DNA of 64,000 nucleotides from Elysia chlorotica. Its lineage: Eukaryota > Mollusca > Gastropoda > Plakobranchidae. The notes beneath the pieces were generated by a model, which saw only the letters and a program-made list of their open reading frames with translations, had not been told where the DNA came from and searched no databases. The stretch is taken from contig RQTK01000008.1 in assembly GCA_003991915.1 (NCBI GenBank), positions 216,868-280,867 of the forward strand, written 5' to 3'. This document shows, in pieces, positions 12,561-24,299 of the stretch; position 1 is the stretch's first letter; each line of letters opens with the position of its first letter. Both the position numbers and the translations under genes were made by a program.

Positions 12561-12757
12561 AAAATTTTCACTTGAGGAATAAGTAAAGATTTCTGTATTC
12601 TGTATTTTGTATGTATTAGTATATATTATTAAAATGTTTAATTCATAACTTCCATCGTTAGAAGAAAAAAAAATTACTCAAATCAAAAACAAATAAAAAC
12701 TAAAATAAACTGCTGTTGATCGTGCTCTTGAATTGAAACAATTATTGACGAGAAGAA

Positions 12758-12771
12758 TAGAGCGAGAGAGG

Positions 12772-12856
<85 letters not shown>

Positions 12857-12867
12857 TGAGAGGGGGG
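12758..12867. repeat. (GA)n microsatellite
   Basis: GA tract with a few interruptions. Confidence 0.95.
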
Positions 12868-13534
12868 TGATAAAACATACTCACTAGTTCTGCAAAACAA
12901 TAATATTCCGTGTGACACCTTGACCTCTTTTCTTCTATATTAACCCCTGCGGTTCCATCAATGAAACTTAGGGGACGATAAATTTAACACAGTAAGTTCT
13001 TCCCCGGGGATCGCCATTCAGGGTGTCAAAATTGGTCAAAGAACCTGCTGAGGTTGATTTAGATACTCGTGTTTAGGTAGTATATATGTACCACTTCGTT
13101 TTTCTGATCTGTAGGTCAGGCTGATCAGTTTCTTTGTTGAAACACTCGGCAGTTAAAAGGCATTACAATGACCAGTTTGAATATATGTTATAGCTAAATT
13201 TAGAGGAAATAGTATGATGATTTTGCATAAAGGTGTTAGTTTGTTTCGACAGCATCGTACTATTGCATGCATTGTGTTAAAAAATCTTTATAAATTGTTT
13301 TTACTATTTTTTTTATGTAATGGTTGTTTTAATAAATAAAAAAGACGTTTTTCTAAAAACAAAATTTTTAAATTAGAATTAATATTGACAATTATTTAAA
13401 AAATGTTTTAAAAAAATGGGTATTTTTGTGTCTTATCCATCTGAGCTTTTCATTTGAGTCAGTATCGTTGTAATCATTCTTATAAACACGATCATCATTT
13501 CCACCTTAATCACCATAAACATCATTACCATCAC

Positions 13535-13550
13535 TATCATCATCATCATT

Positions 13551-13639
<89 letters not shown>

Positions 13640-13640
13640 T
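13535..13640. repeat. (ATC)n microsatellite
   Basis: About 32 perfect trinucleotide units. Poly-His and poly-Met frames here are translations of the repeat. Confidence 0.95.
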
Positions 13641-14072
13641 TTTACTATAACTATCACAAACTATTACTAGTATCATCCTTGTTATCGAAGCCATTTTACT
13701 TATCCACAGATGGTACCCAGCAGCACTCGCCATCTTCAAGAAAGACAAACAGGTTTCAAACTTTGACTCAGTCATCATCATCATCATCATCATTCCCTTT
13801 TAATGAACCGATGCTTCAGAATAATGGAACATTATATCAGAGCTTTCAACTGTTATTGTTTGTGTGTGTGTGTGTATATGTGCGTGTGTGAATAAGTGTT
13901 ATGATTTTACGATGAAGGCATTGTGAAGACTGTGTTCAACGATAGAATTTGGTTCTAAAACAAAATAGGTTGTTTCGTGTTTGTTGCTTTTTTTTTGTTT
14001 GTTTTATTTTTGTTTTGTTTTTGTGGTTGTTGTTTTCTTTTCGTCCCATAATTTTTCCGTATACAAAGACCT

Positions 14073-14155
14073 GGAATCAGCGGAGATTCAAACCGCGGAC
14101 ACCCTGCTAATCAGCCCAGAGAGCATTGACCAACGTTTATTGAGCTACCCGCGCT
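14073..14155 (-). mobile_element. tRNA-derived SINE head (different family)
   Basis: The minus strand reads GGGTAGCTCAATAAACGTTGG (A-box) and GGTTTGAATCTCCGC (B-box) at tRNA-like spacing, but the ends do not pair as an acceptor stem, so it is a retroposed tRNA-like head rather than a tRNA gene. Confidence 0.55.
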
Positions 14156-14164
14156 CTTTAAAAG

Positions 14165-14655
14165 ACCTCGACTGTCTAGGAAGTTATACCCTGTACATGT
14201 ATCATCATTGTTTCTGTGTGTCAAATTAATGATGATGTGTATGTACGACTGTCAATAAAGTTATACCCTGTACATGTATCATTTTTTGTGTGTCATATGT
14301 ACGACTGTCAATAAAGTTATACCCTATACATGTATCATTATTTTGTGTTTCAAATGGTGATGGGTATGTACGACTGTCAAAAAAGTTATACCCTGTACAT
14401 GTATTATTATTATTATTATTATGTGTGTCAAATGGAGCTCTGTATGTACGACTGTCAAGAAAGTTATACCCTGTACATGTATCATTTTTTTGTGTGTCAT
14501 ATGTACGACTGTCAAAAAAGTTATACCATGTACAAGTATCATTATTATGTGTGTCAAATGGTGATGGGTATGTACGACTGTCAAAAAGTTATACCCTGTA
14601 CATGTATCATCATTGTGTGTGTCAAATGGTGATGTGTATGTACATGTACATACAT
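14165..14655. repeat. Minisatellite of about 58-68 bp, eight copies
   Basis: The unit contains GTATGTACGACTGTCAA, then AAAGTTATACCCTGTACATG and TATCAT..GTGTGTCA. Early copies include AATAAAG. Copy length varies through an internal (ATT)n stretch. Confidence 0.85.
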
Positions 14656-14659
14656 ATAC

Positions 14660-15540
14660 TATAATTACCACAGATAAAACCGTCTCCAGTGGGATTGCCT
14701 CTCTGCGATTCCAACAGGCACTGCTCGAAGTATTTGGATATATACTTCTGTTTCCGAAGAAGATCCTATGCGTCGATAGGTTCCAAAACTTAAGTCTGAT
14801 AGTTTTCTACAAATGACCACAAAGGAAACCAGGACTTTTCTTTGCGCTATATATGTAATTATGTAAAATGTCCAATAATTATCTTCCAGTTTCTTTTTTT
14901 TTTTTTCTAAGTAAAATTTAGATCTAGCACAAAATACTTGTAGCTTGTCAATTAAAAACTTACAACGATTTTTACCTCCTCATTGTTACATGTACCATTA
15001 TAACGGTCACTTTGTTCCACAAAGGACCGACGGAATCCAGGGGCCTACTTGAGCAGTGACCAAACTACTGCCAAGGGAAACAATTTAGGCCAGCGCATTC
15101 TTCTTACTAAGGGAGACAAAAGTTACTGCGGTTTGCGGTTTTTACTGACATCTCCTTGAAACATTTTTTGACAGATGCCTAGCGGTGACGATGTAGGAGT
15201 TAGTATGTCTCTTTTCGTGTATGTAAAAAATATTTATTGACTTCTTTATTATGTTTTGTTGCGATGTTTAGATTTTAACATATAATTATCTATGAACATT
15301 ATACTAACTTCTAGATTCTTTAACGTCTGCATTATTCTACTTTGCCTATTTTGCCGTATATGACCCTCCAGGGGAACCTAGTAGACTTTAAACCTGGAGA
15401 GAGGGAGAAGTCCGCTCTCTCTCCCTCGCTCTATAGAGAACAATTTCCCTGTCTCTGAGAAATGTATCCAGAAATGAGGTCCGTGCAGAGGGAGATGGTG
15501 TCCCTGCCTCCGTCTTTGTCTACTGTCTCTGTTTCATCTA
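14660..15540. other. Unique sequence, no gene seen
   Basis: No coding frame above chance and no repeat recognised. 15893-16254 after the gap is similarly plain. Confidence 0.6.
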
Positions 15541-15829
15541 TATGCCTCTCTCTCTCTCTCTCTNNNNNNNNNNNNNNNNNNNNNNNNNNNNNNNNNNNNN
15601 NNNNNNNNNNNNNNNNNNNNNNNNNNNNNNNNNNNNNNNNNNNNNNNNNNNNNNNNNNNNNNNNNNNNNNNNNNNNNNNNNNNNNNNNNNNNNNNNNNNN
15701 NNNNNNNNNNNNNNNNNNNNNNNNNNNNNNNNNNNNNNNNNNNNNNNNNNNNNNNNNNNNNNNNNNNNNNNNNNNNNNNNNNNNNNNNNNNNNNNNNNNN
15801 NNNNNNNNNNNNNNNNNNNNNNNNNNNNN

Positions 15830-15892
<63 letters not shown>
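15541..15892. repeat. Simple repeat with assembly gap
   Basis: CT repeat up to 15563, 266 N (15564-15829), then (ATCT)n to 15892. The gap is presumably unresolved simple repeat. Confidence 0.95.
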
Positions 15893-15893
<1 letters not shown>

Positions 15894-16254
15894 CCGGTCT
15901 CATCCTTAGTCTTAACCCTTTAGCATGAGACCATGATATAATGACCTTACCAACAGTAAGGAATGAGTCATCCGTCACGGTCTATCTATTTTTTGTACAG
16001 TGAAGACACTGGCACTGACACATAGGGCTCTACTATGACTAAAGCACTTTGTAAATTAGAAAATTTGGCCGAGACACTTAGAATGACTGTAATTACTGTG
16101 GTCAAATAGAATGGCATTCAAGCAGAACGCTTTCCTAACTTATCATATAGGCCTACACTTTCTATGTCTACGCTTCTAACCTATACGCCACTGTGTCTGT
16201 CTGTGTGATGTTGTTTGTTTTTTGCATTTTTTTTCCTTGGTAAGGGAGGGGGAA

Positions 16255-16520
16255 GGTCGGTGCAATTAGTAGAGAGTAGGTCCCGCAAGTGGGAGGTCTG
16301 CAGTTCGAAACTCACGATTGGTCAAATATCTATTTTTTCGAGTTCGTTCCCGTAACTGTTTGGGACGGTGTCAGTAAAATGAGACCGGCTGAGACCGGAT
16401 TGCAGATATCTCCGCTCTGTCTCTGTGCACGTAAAATTGTCAGACGTTAGGCTTGGAACCCGTCTACAATATAACCTATATAGTACTGACGATGCACGTT
16501 AAGCAACCATCTCAACTCGA
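16255..16520 (+). mobile_element. Diverged SINE copy
   Basis: The head has a B-box-like CAGTTCGAAACTC. The body keeps GGGACGGTGTCAGTAAAATG, GACCGGCTGAGACCGG, TTGTCAGACGTTAGGCTTGG and CTATATAGTACTGACG. It is more diverged than the copies at 11.0 and 21.4 kb. Confidence 0.7.
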
Positions 16521-16535
16521 TTCAGGAGGTGGGGG

Positions 16536-16715
16536 GAAGGCGGTGGCCCTGGGGTAGAACATCGGCTCCCGACGAAAAGAGGTCCGTGGTTAGAACCCTG
16601 GTGTCCAACCTTTGTTCCCGCTAGAGTTAGAACGTAGAACTAGCCAGTGACAATTTTACGTGCTGCTACACACGAGACAAGGCGGATATACAATGACTCC
16701 GGTCTCAGTCAGAGC
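16536..16715. mobile_element. Chimeric SINE: plus-strand tRNA-like head joined to minus-strand body fragment
   Basis: The first part is a forward head (CCCTGGGGTAGAACATCGG, then GGTTAGAACCC). From about 16650 the sequence is the family body in reverse orientation (CAATTTTACGTGCTGCTACA, then GACTCCGGTCTCAG). Confidence 0.6.
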
Positions 16716-16740
16716 CAATGAACGAGTTGAGTCGATCTGA

Positions 16741-16975
16741 GTTGGTTTAACGTCTAACATCAGCACTATGCAGGCTATATTGTAGACGGGCTCCAAGACT
16801 GAAGTCTGACAATTTTATGTTTTGCCACACACGATACAGGGCGGATATACCATGACTCCTGTCAGTCACATTAAACTGAAACCGACCCAACCAGTAGGGA
16901 GCAAAATCGCAAGGGCTCGAACCACCTAACTTTTGCGTCGGATGCCGATATTCTACCCCAGGACCACCACACCCT
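16741..16975 (-). mobile_element. SINE, near full length, reverse orientation
   Basis: Read on the minus strand it has an A-box region (CCTGGGGTAGAATATCGG), B-box GGTTCGAGCCC, then the whole family body to GACGTTAAACCAAC. It is the best copy in the window for defining the head. Confidence 0.82.
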
Positions 16976-17298
16976 CAGAGCTAGCCAAACCCCAGTACTA
17001 CGTTCTAGCTCTAGCCGAAAATAATAACAAACAAAAAATGTCTGACTCCGAGTCTTTTCAGATGTCATCCATGACCTCACCGGCTGTCAGGCGCACGGGA
17101 TTTAGAGTAGTGTCCCTTGTCTGTGGTCGGTCGGATGTCAACTTTTCGCGGGCGCACCATGGGGCTGATTTGCCCAGTTAAGGTGCGCAGCGGTTTGTGG
17201 TGGTGCCCTTCGGTGCTGATCCTTCATCATTCTTGGCGCGCAGCACGATTTCAAATTTCTCAATAACGGCGGGGTCAACAAGCTTTCACTTCTCCGCC

Positions 17299-17341
<43 letters not shown>

Positions 17342-17345
17342 GTTA
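17299..17345. repeat. (ATT)n microsatellite
   Basis: About 15 units. The rest of 17350-18260 holds GTGGTAGT-type degenerate repeats at 17640-17880 and no gene I can see. Confidence 0.9.
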
Positions 17346-18265
17346 TTCATGTCTTGGGAGTGTTAAAACACTCTCTTAGTCTTACAGTCCCAGCTTATAT
17401 GACTTATTTATTACAGCAACCCGTAGACCCTTCTATTTTCATCTATACCAGTCTCATGGGAGAATTAACACATCGGTTGCTATGTACATAACACTGGAAG
17501 GTCAATAATGATTTCTCCGCCCACACATAATATATAGATCTAAACCTACATTGTACTTACATTATGAACGTGCTTATTACTATTATGTATGGTTGGGCGG
17601 AGAAGTGAAAGCTTGTGTTCCAACATAGCATGCATAATTAAAACATGTATATATGGTTGTGGACTTGTGGTAGTATTAGTAGGGATGATGGTAGAAACAA
17701 TGGTGACGGTGGTTGTACAGGTGATCCTGGCAGTGGTGGTAGTGGTTATGGTGGCAAGGTTGGTAATAGTGGTGGTAGTAATAGTATTAGTAGCAATATG
17801 AATAAATTATTAATAATAACTCATGCATAGGTAGTAGTAGGGCCTAATGATTGTGGTGGGTGTGTAGGTAGTGGGAATGGTGGAAAAATACTTAATTAGA
17901 ATACCATTATGGTAATACCCCCAGTTAAAAACTATAAAACCGTACTAGCTGCACTTCTTTCCTCTATCTCCTTCCCCACTCCATCTCAAAAAGAAAATTA
18001 AATGTATAAACCAATCCTTAGCGCCCCCTCCCCTTTCTATAGTAGAAGGAAAGGTTTGTCTTAGCTGTCCCCCTCTGTACCCTCTTTCCACTTTAGAACC
18101 CCCCAAATCAAGAACCCTTACATTAGATGACAAGCCTCGCAGTAATAGAATGAACTAGGACTCGTAGGATAGGATCTATCATGTTTTGCATTCACCCTAA
18201 GCTTTTGTCTTCTGTCAATGCCGCATGTCGCCGTATAGGATCTTGAACCTAGGATACGTTAAATC

Positions 18266-18269
18266 CGGA

Positions 18270-18335
<66 letters not shown>
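18266..18335. repeat. (GA)n microsatellite
   Basis: A GA tract immediately upstream of the LINE relic. Confidence 0.95.
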
Positions 18336-18336
<1 letters not shown>

Positions 18337-18337
<1 letters not shown>

Positions 18338-19370
18338 TGTCTTCAAATGTTAATCCCTTGCTGGAGTACAGTGAAATGGACAAACTCTTTGGCGGAAATG
18401 TTATTTCCACTCTACAATACGAGGACAAGATTAGAAGAAAATCACAGGACAATACATTTATAACAAATAATTTTGTAAAAAGTCTTGTAGACATGTGCGC
18501 TCACCTTGAGCTAATCATCCTCAACGGGCTGCCCGCCGGAGACGCAGAGGGAGTTTTTACTTTCATTTCTCCTAATGGCAATAGTGCGATTGACTATTTC
18601 TGTGTATCTGGAATTCTGTTACAATGTAATGCATCGTTAAATCTACATGCACATGATTTGTTGATTCTTGGTGCATGCCAGCCTTGTTATTGTTATTGTT
18701 ATTATAAAGTTATATCTTATCTTATCTTATCTTATCTGTCTGTATCTTGGACTTGGAGTGTAAACAAATTATGAAGAATCTTCTTGAACTCTTGCTCACT
18801 AATTTAGACCTTGCTATCGACAAGTTCACTGCTATGGTTTGTCAATGTGCCCGTACAATGACAAAAACGATAAAAGCTGGTTGTAGTAACACATTCACTA
18901 AGTCAAAAAGAGTGCCTTGTGTTTAAGAAAAGGGTCGGGAAACATTTGTGTAAATATCGAAAAACTCGTAACCAACACGGCAAACTTAACTATGTTACAC
19001 TCAGAGGTCAAATCAACATTGCCTTGAAAAGATACCCCAAAACAACGTTAAGACTGATCAGTGATATACATTCTTTAAAGGCATATTTTAATTAAATACC
19101 TCAGAGCCACTGTCTCACCTGCTGGGAGGCTTCAACACCTTTATACTTAGATTCAGGGGCGCATATTGAAGACATCAACAAAGACATAATTAGGAATTCG
19201 AAGTAAAGGTCGCTATAAAATGGGTGGTATAGATCACTTAACACCATTCCTAAGGTCACTTTCCAAAAAAATCTTCGACACGGGGCATTTCCCCACAAAT
19301 TGGATTAAAACTGTAATTGTTCCTGTTGATAAGAAACGTGGTATTAACACATGCAATAACTAATAAAACA
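18337..19370 (+). mobile_element. LINE relic (endonuclease and start of reverse transcriptase)
   Basis: An open stretch at 18337-18700 ends with the pattern LIILNG, then GVFTFISPNGNSAIDYF, typical of the apurinic-type endonuclease of non-LTR elements. Further on, short open pieces give KKRVGKHLCKYRKTRN and FDTGHFPTNWIKTVIVPV, the lead-in to a reverse transcriptase domain. A (CTTAT)n repeat interrupts it at about 18713-18737. Several stops and shifts show it is dead; the 3' part is missing. Confidence 0.7.
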
Positions 19371-19415
19371 TATATCGTTGACTTCTTTAGTACCGGTATC
19401 TAAAGTATATACTGT

Positions 19416-19680
<265 letters not shown>

Positions 19681-19689
19681 GAAATAGAC

Positions 19690-21290
19690 AGAGATTGGAT
19701 TATATTGAGAGATAGTGGGGAAAAAAGACAGAAAGTAGAGAAAGAGAGAGAGATTGATAGAGATAGAGAGAAAGAGACAGACAGACAATAAATAAAGAAA
19801 GTATGAACAAGTACAGAGCGAGGGCAGAAACCCCAACCTTTGCTTTCATTACGAAAACTCATAACAGAAAGAAATGAAAGGGCCACGATCGCCGATATCT
19901 GTTACAAATCCTGCACAAAAATAAAAACAATTGTTTAAGCATAATATGACTGAAGTTTTTGTATAAAAAAAAAAATTACAGGTTAAAAAATGTATACAAA
20001 TAATAATGCCTAAGGCAAAAGCTCTCAGGTTTACCAGTGACTAGTAATTTGTTGAGACTGCGCAGGCGAGAGATGTGCTCACTGATGTGTTACTACGTTG
20101 GATAATGTAAACAAAAGGGGGACTATTTAATTCAATCATCTACCTTCTAGCGTTACAAATCTTTCTCTAAAAAGGTAACTCATAAAATGTCGAATTTATT
20201 TTAGAAATTCAAAAAGATAAATATATTTCGTATTATATTTTGAAAAACATATTTTATCAAAAAAGAATTAAATATAAAGTCTCATTTTAAGAGAGACTCA
20301 GGTAGTCACGACCTGTACAAATTTATGTTTAATAACTAAAGTAAAGTATAATTTTCAGCATGGAAACCGCATTGAGAAAGATCCATGTTTGGCCGGAGTA
20401 CTTGTAAGACTCAAGTTAGTTCAAGGTCGCTTGGCAACGCAAGTTCGCCTTGAACTGGCTCCGATCCCTAACGGTGTTAAGGCCCGTAAAACGGCATGCT
20501 ATACGGTACGCGCTTCATCGTATTTATTCCTTGGGTATGATGTGGTTCCTCCCATAATACACCGGCTCACATTGGTGATCGAAAGTTGGCAGGGAAGCTT
20601 TGTCGGAAGGTGTGTGATAAGCGCACAGTCCTCAGAGGTACAGGCGTTAGGTACTTCGTCAATGTGGTGTGGTGGTTCTCGCGACCATGAGAGGGCCTGT
20701 ATATCTCTATATATGCGTGGCGAGTATCATGGGCGGTAAGCTGCACCCCCTGCTTGTTTTTTGGATTATCTCCCTTTATACGGAGTTATTTCCCTTTGAA
20801 CATCGAAGGACATAACCCTTTTATAGACAACAAGATTGTCCTTTTTATCGATTACCCCCCATGACTCATTCTAACGTAATATGCTCATGTCCATTGACCA
20901 TTGAGGACCCATTTGCTCTGCTCATGGTTATCGTTATTTTTATCTTTTGACCTCTTATCCTCTTTCTCTCTATCTTTCTTTTACCCTTTCCCTGCTCTTT
21001 TCATTGTGTTCTTAAACTGTTTAGACAAACATACCAAGCCCCCAGGTTGTTGTAGAGAGCAATGTCGTTAGCATATTATCTTAAATTTCCCAATTTTAGC
21101 CCTGGAATGCATGGCTCATCGAAAAGGTCGATACGCTACAGACATTAAAACCACAAGGCATCAACATCGACAGTCAAGCATTCAGCAAATGTTTTACAAT
21201 CATAAAATTATCCTTCCACAACTATGAAACAAAATTAATTTCCCAGCCTAACTGGACACAATCAAACATTAACCATCCATGCGCCGTATA
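19690..21290. other. Unique sequence, no gene seen
   Basis: Contains one strong hairpin (AGTTCAAGG at 20418 with CCTTGAACT at 20448) and a 116-codon plus-strand frame at 20389 without recognisable domains; I do not support it as a gene. Confidence 0.55.
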
Positions 21291-21301
21291 GTCATGATTT
21301 T

Positions 21302-21405
<104 letters not shown>

Positions 21406-21631
21406 TTCCGACGCAAAAGGTCCCGAGTTAGAATCCTGGCAGTTGAAATCCCTACTGGTTGGGTCGGTGTCAGTATAATGTGACCGGCTGAGACAGGAGT
21501 CATGGTATCCCCACCCTGTCTTGTGTGTGGCAGCACATAAAATTGCCAGACGTCCGTCTTGAGACCCGTCCACGAGATAGCTAAGTTTCTGATGTTGGAC
21601 GTTAAAACCAACCAACCAACCAACCAACAAC
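21406..21631 (+). mobile_element. SINE, near full length, abutting a (GA)n tract
   Basis: The head retains CCGACGCAAAAGGTCCC and a mutated B-box, followed by the full body and an ACCAACCAACCAACCAAC tail. The 5' end begins directly at the end of a 100-bp (GA)n run. Confidence 0.83.
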
Positions 21632-21710
21632 GACTTAAAGAAAAATCTCCCTAAAATCGCCCGAACCTTTCTAAAACAACAGACGACTTCACCGAACATT
21701 TTATTTACTT

Positions 21711-22833
21711 CGAGGTTTCTAAAATTAGCAGGCAAAGTTACCGAAGTAGACAACAAATTACATTTAGAGCCCAAGAGAATTATACCATTAAAATTGCAGA
21801 ACCGTTGGGTCGTTTTTATTGCGGCAGTGTAGGCTGAGTAGGCTGAGCAAAAAAAACTACTATTATTATGAGTATCAATCTGACCTAACTAAGGCGACGG
21901 CTTGTTAGACATAGATTACTGTTACTCTTATTAAGTTAAACAATGTTCACTCCAATCATTTCGGTGACATTGGCCTGTTCTTATGAAAGCCTCGATTTAG
22001 TTGAATAATTATGAACTGTATATCATTTAACAGTAGACACCTTAAGATCAGCTTACATTAGTGTGTACGCTAAAGAAAGCTTAACAAAAATACTCTCTTA
22101 GTACAGTGTGTTCAAACTATAGTAATGATTTAATAGAAGTAGATCATTGTTACGTTTATTACGCCACGATGTGTTCACTGCGGTAAATTCTGTGACTTCT
22201 ACTGTTTTTTGTCTGTACTTAAGAAGGCCCACGTTATTATTGTTTTCAAGAGAGCTGGTGAGCGAAAAATGTGTTTAATGGCACTTTAAACATTTTACCT
22301 GTAGCACGATACATAACGTGTAGCACGATACATGAAAGAGACACGACATACCTAAACATGCCGAGATGTTTACAACAGACAAAAGGTGTAACAAAATATT
22401 AATATGGACTAGATGTCATTTCATGACAATGACAATGTTCATCCTTAATTTGGATATATATTGAGGTTGAAACAAAACAAAACAAAATCAAAAGAACACG
22501 TTATTGGTGTTTCAGTCCTATCTTGGCAGACAAAATGACGGTAGGCCTATAAAATATCTTAATAGATAGCGAGGTAAAACTATTTAAAAGTAGAGACGGA
22601 TAAGACTGAGAGAGAAATACAGACATACGATGACAGAGACAGGGATATAGGGATAGACAGGCAGACAGACAGACAGATGGACAGAGAGATACAGAGAGAG
22701 AGAGAGAAAGAGAATGGGGGGGAAGGGGGAAGGCCTTTGTGAATATCATTCTTGACAAAAAGCACAGCTTTTATATTAATTTTATATGTCAGAAAATGAA
22801 AGCTGCGTCTAGACTCTCTATCCAGACTGACCT

Positions 22834-22904
<71 letters not shown>

Positions 22905-24299
22905 TTTCATTCAATTAAAATAAAAACAATTATCATACATCTTTAAAAAAATATAAAAATGAGATTTTGAACGGCATTCTTTAAAAAAAAAAATTTCGAC
23001 GAATAATATTTATTTTAATTGAAGGTAATTTAAATTGCACTCAGGGTTTGTTTGCTCTTTATGTCAAGATTAGCGAGTCATTTGACGCCCCGCTATGGTA
23101 CCAGTAAATTACTAAGAACGAAGAGGAGCGCCTGGGTGCAGAGTGGGACAGTGTCCCAATTTTCATTCTTACCTCCGTAGGCCACTTGCGGTTACAGAGA
23201 GAACGTATGCCGGCTAGTGATTGGTTGTTATTTTCATCACCTCAGGCCGAAAGCTACAGGTCACAGGTCACTTTAGGTTCACTTCCAGTGCGGGTGTTGC
23301 GAATGTAAACAACTTGCTGCATCCTTCTTCGTCCAACTACCGGTACTTTTTCTAGACCTATATTCGGTCCTATCTAGGCAGAAAAAAAGGACGGTAGGTC
23401 TGTAAAATATGACAGTGTCAATCCTCAATCTAAATAGATAGTGAGGTAAAAAATATTTAAAAATAGAAAAGCCTGGTGCAGAGAGCTACATGTACATACA
23501 GAGATACGAAGACAAAGACAGTGAAAGATAGACAGACAGGCAGACTGACATTGACCCTCTCCCTCTCTCTTAAATGTTCTTCAAATATAGTAAAAATCAA
23601 CCATACGTCTTTAAAAAATATAAATAAAAATGAGTTTTTGGGCGTTTTTTTTTTTTGTTTTTTGTTTTTTTTTTAAGTTTCGACGATTAATTTATTTGTC
23701 CTAAGTTTAGTCACTTGTACCACTAATAATAATAGTAAACATTGTTAAGTTGACACCCCAAGACTGGCAGGAACAAGTAGTGGATGAATCATGATGTAAA
23801 TGTAGGAATACTGTAATTGTTGCCTGAAGGGTAGCTTTTTTATATAAGAATAAGATAGAAAAGCAACTTTCAAGAAAATTTATTTAAACTAGTTTGCTAT
23901 GTATTAAGTAGTCAATGGCTACAGCAGCAGAAGTCCAAGAGCTAAACTTTGAAAGAAAGAAAAAAAGGTCAGAGTAAAGAAAAAGTACATTGTACTTGAA
24001 TTGAACTGCATCCAGCAAAACAAAACCATGCATGCTATAACGAGGCTTCCAAAAATAGCAGGCAAAGTCACCGAAGTAGACAAAAGATTGCAATTTGATT
24101 TCAAGTGAATTATACTATTAAAATAGTAGGGGCAGTTGGATCATTTGTCACCGTTACAGTGTAGGCTGAGCAGGCTTACCAAAAACGCCTCATTGAGTAT
24201 CAATCTGAACTAACTATGGTAAGGGTTTATTAGTGATACTGATAGATCACTGTTTATGCTAAAATGGGTTCACTCCGATTATTTCGATGACTTGGCCTG
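21711..24299. repeat. Two nested direct duplications
   Basis: 21711-21976 is similar to 24041-24299 (sharing AGCAGGCAAAGT, CCGAAGTAGACAA, GTGTAGGCTGAG). Between them, 22511-23014 is similar to 23366-23697 (sharing CCTATCT-GGCAGA, ATAGATAG-GAGGTAAAA, TTTCGACGA). All are in direct orientation. No gene was seen. Confidence 0.75.
22837..22900. repeat. (CT)n microsatellite
   Basis: CT tract inside the left member of the 22.5/23.4 kb duplication; the right member has only a short CT run. Confidence 0.95.

Noticed and set aside
13433-13891. Poly-His, poly-Asp and poly-Met frames
   Set aside because: They translate an (ATC)n microsatellite, with no flanking coding signal.
14073-14155. tRNA gene
   Set aside because: A- and B-boxes are present but no acceptor stem forms; better read as a SINE head.
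14165-14655. Possible CRISPR-like array
   Set aside because: Units are contiguous with no unique spacers, and the genome is eukaryotic.
20389-20739. 116-codon plus-strand frame
   Set aside because: No motif, and the sequence has hairpin structure; not supported as a gene.
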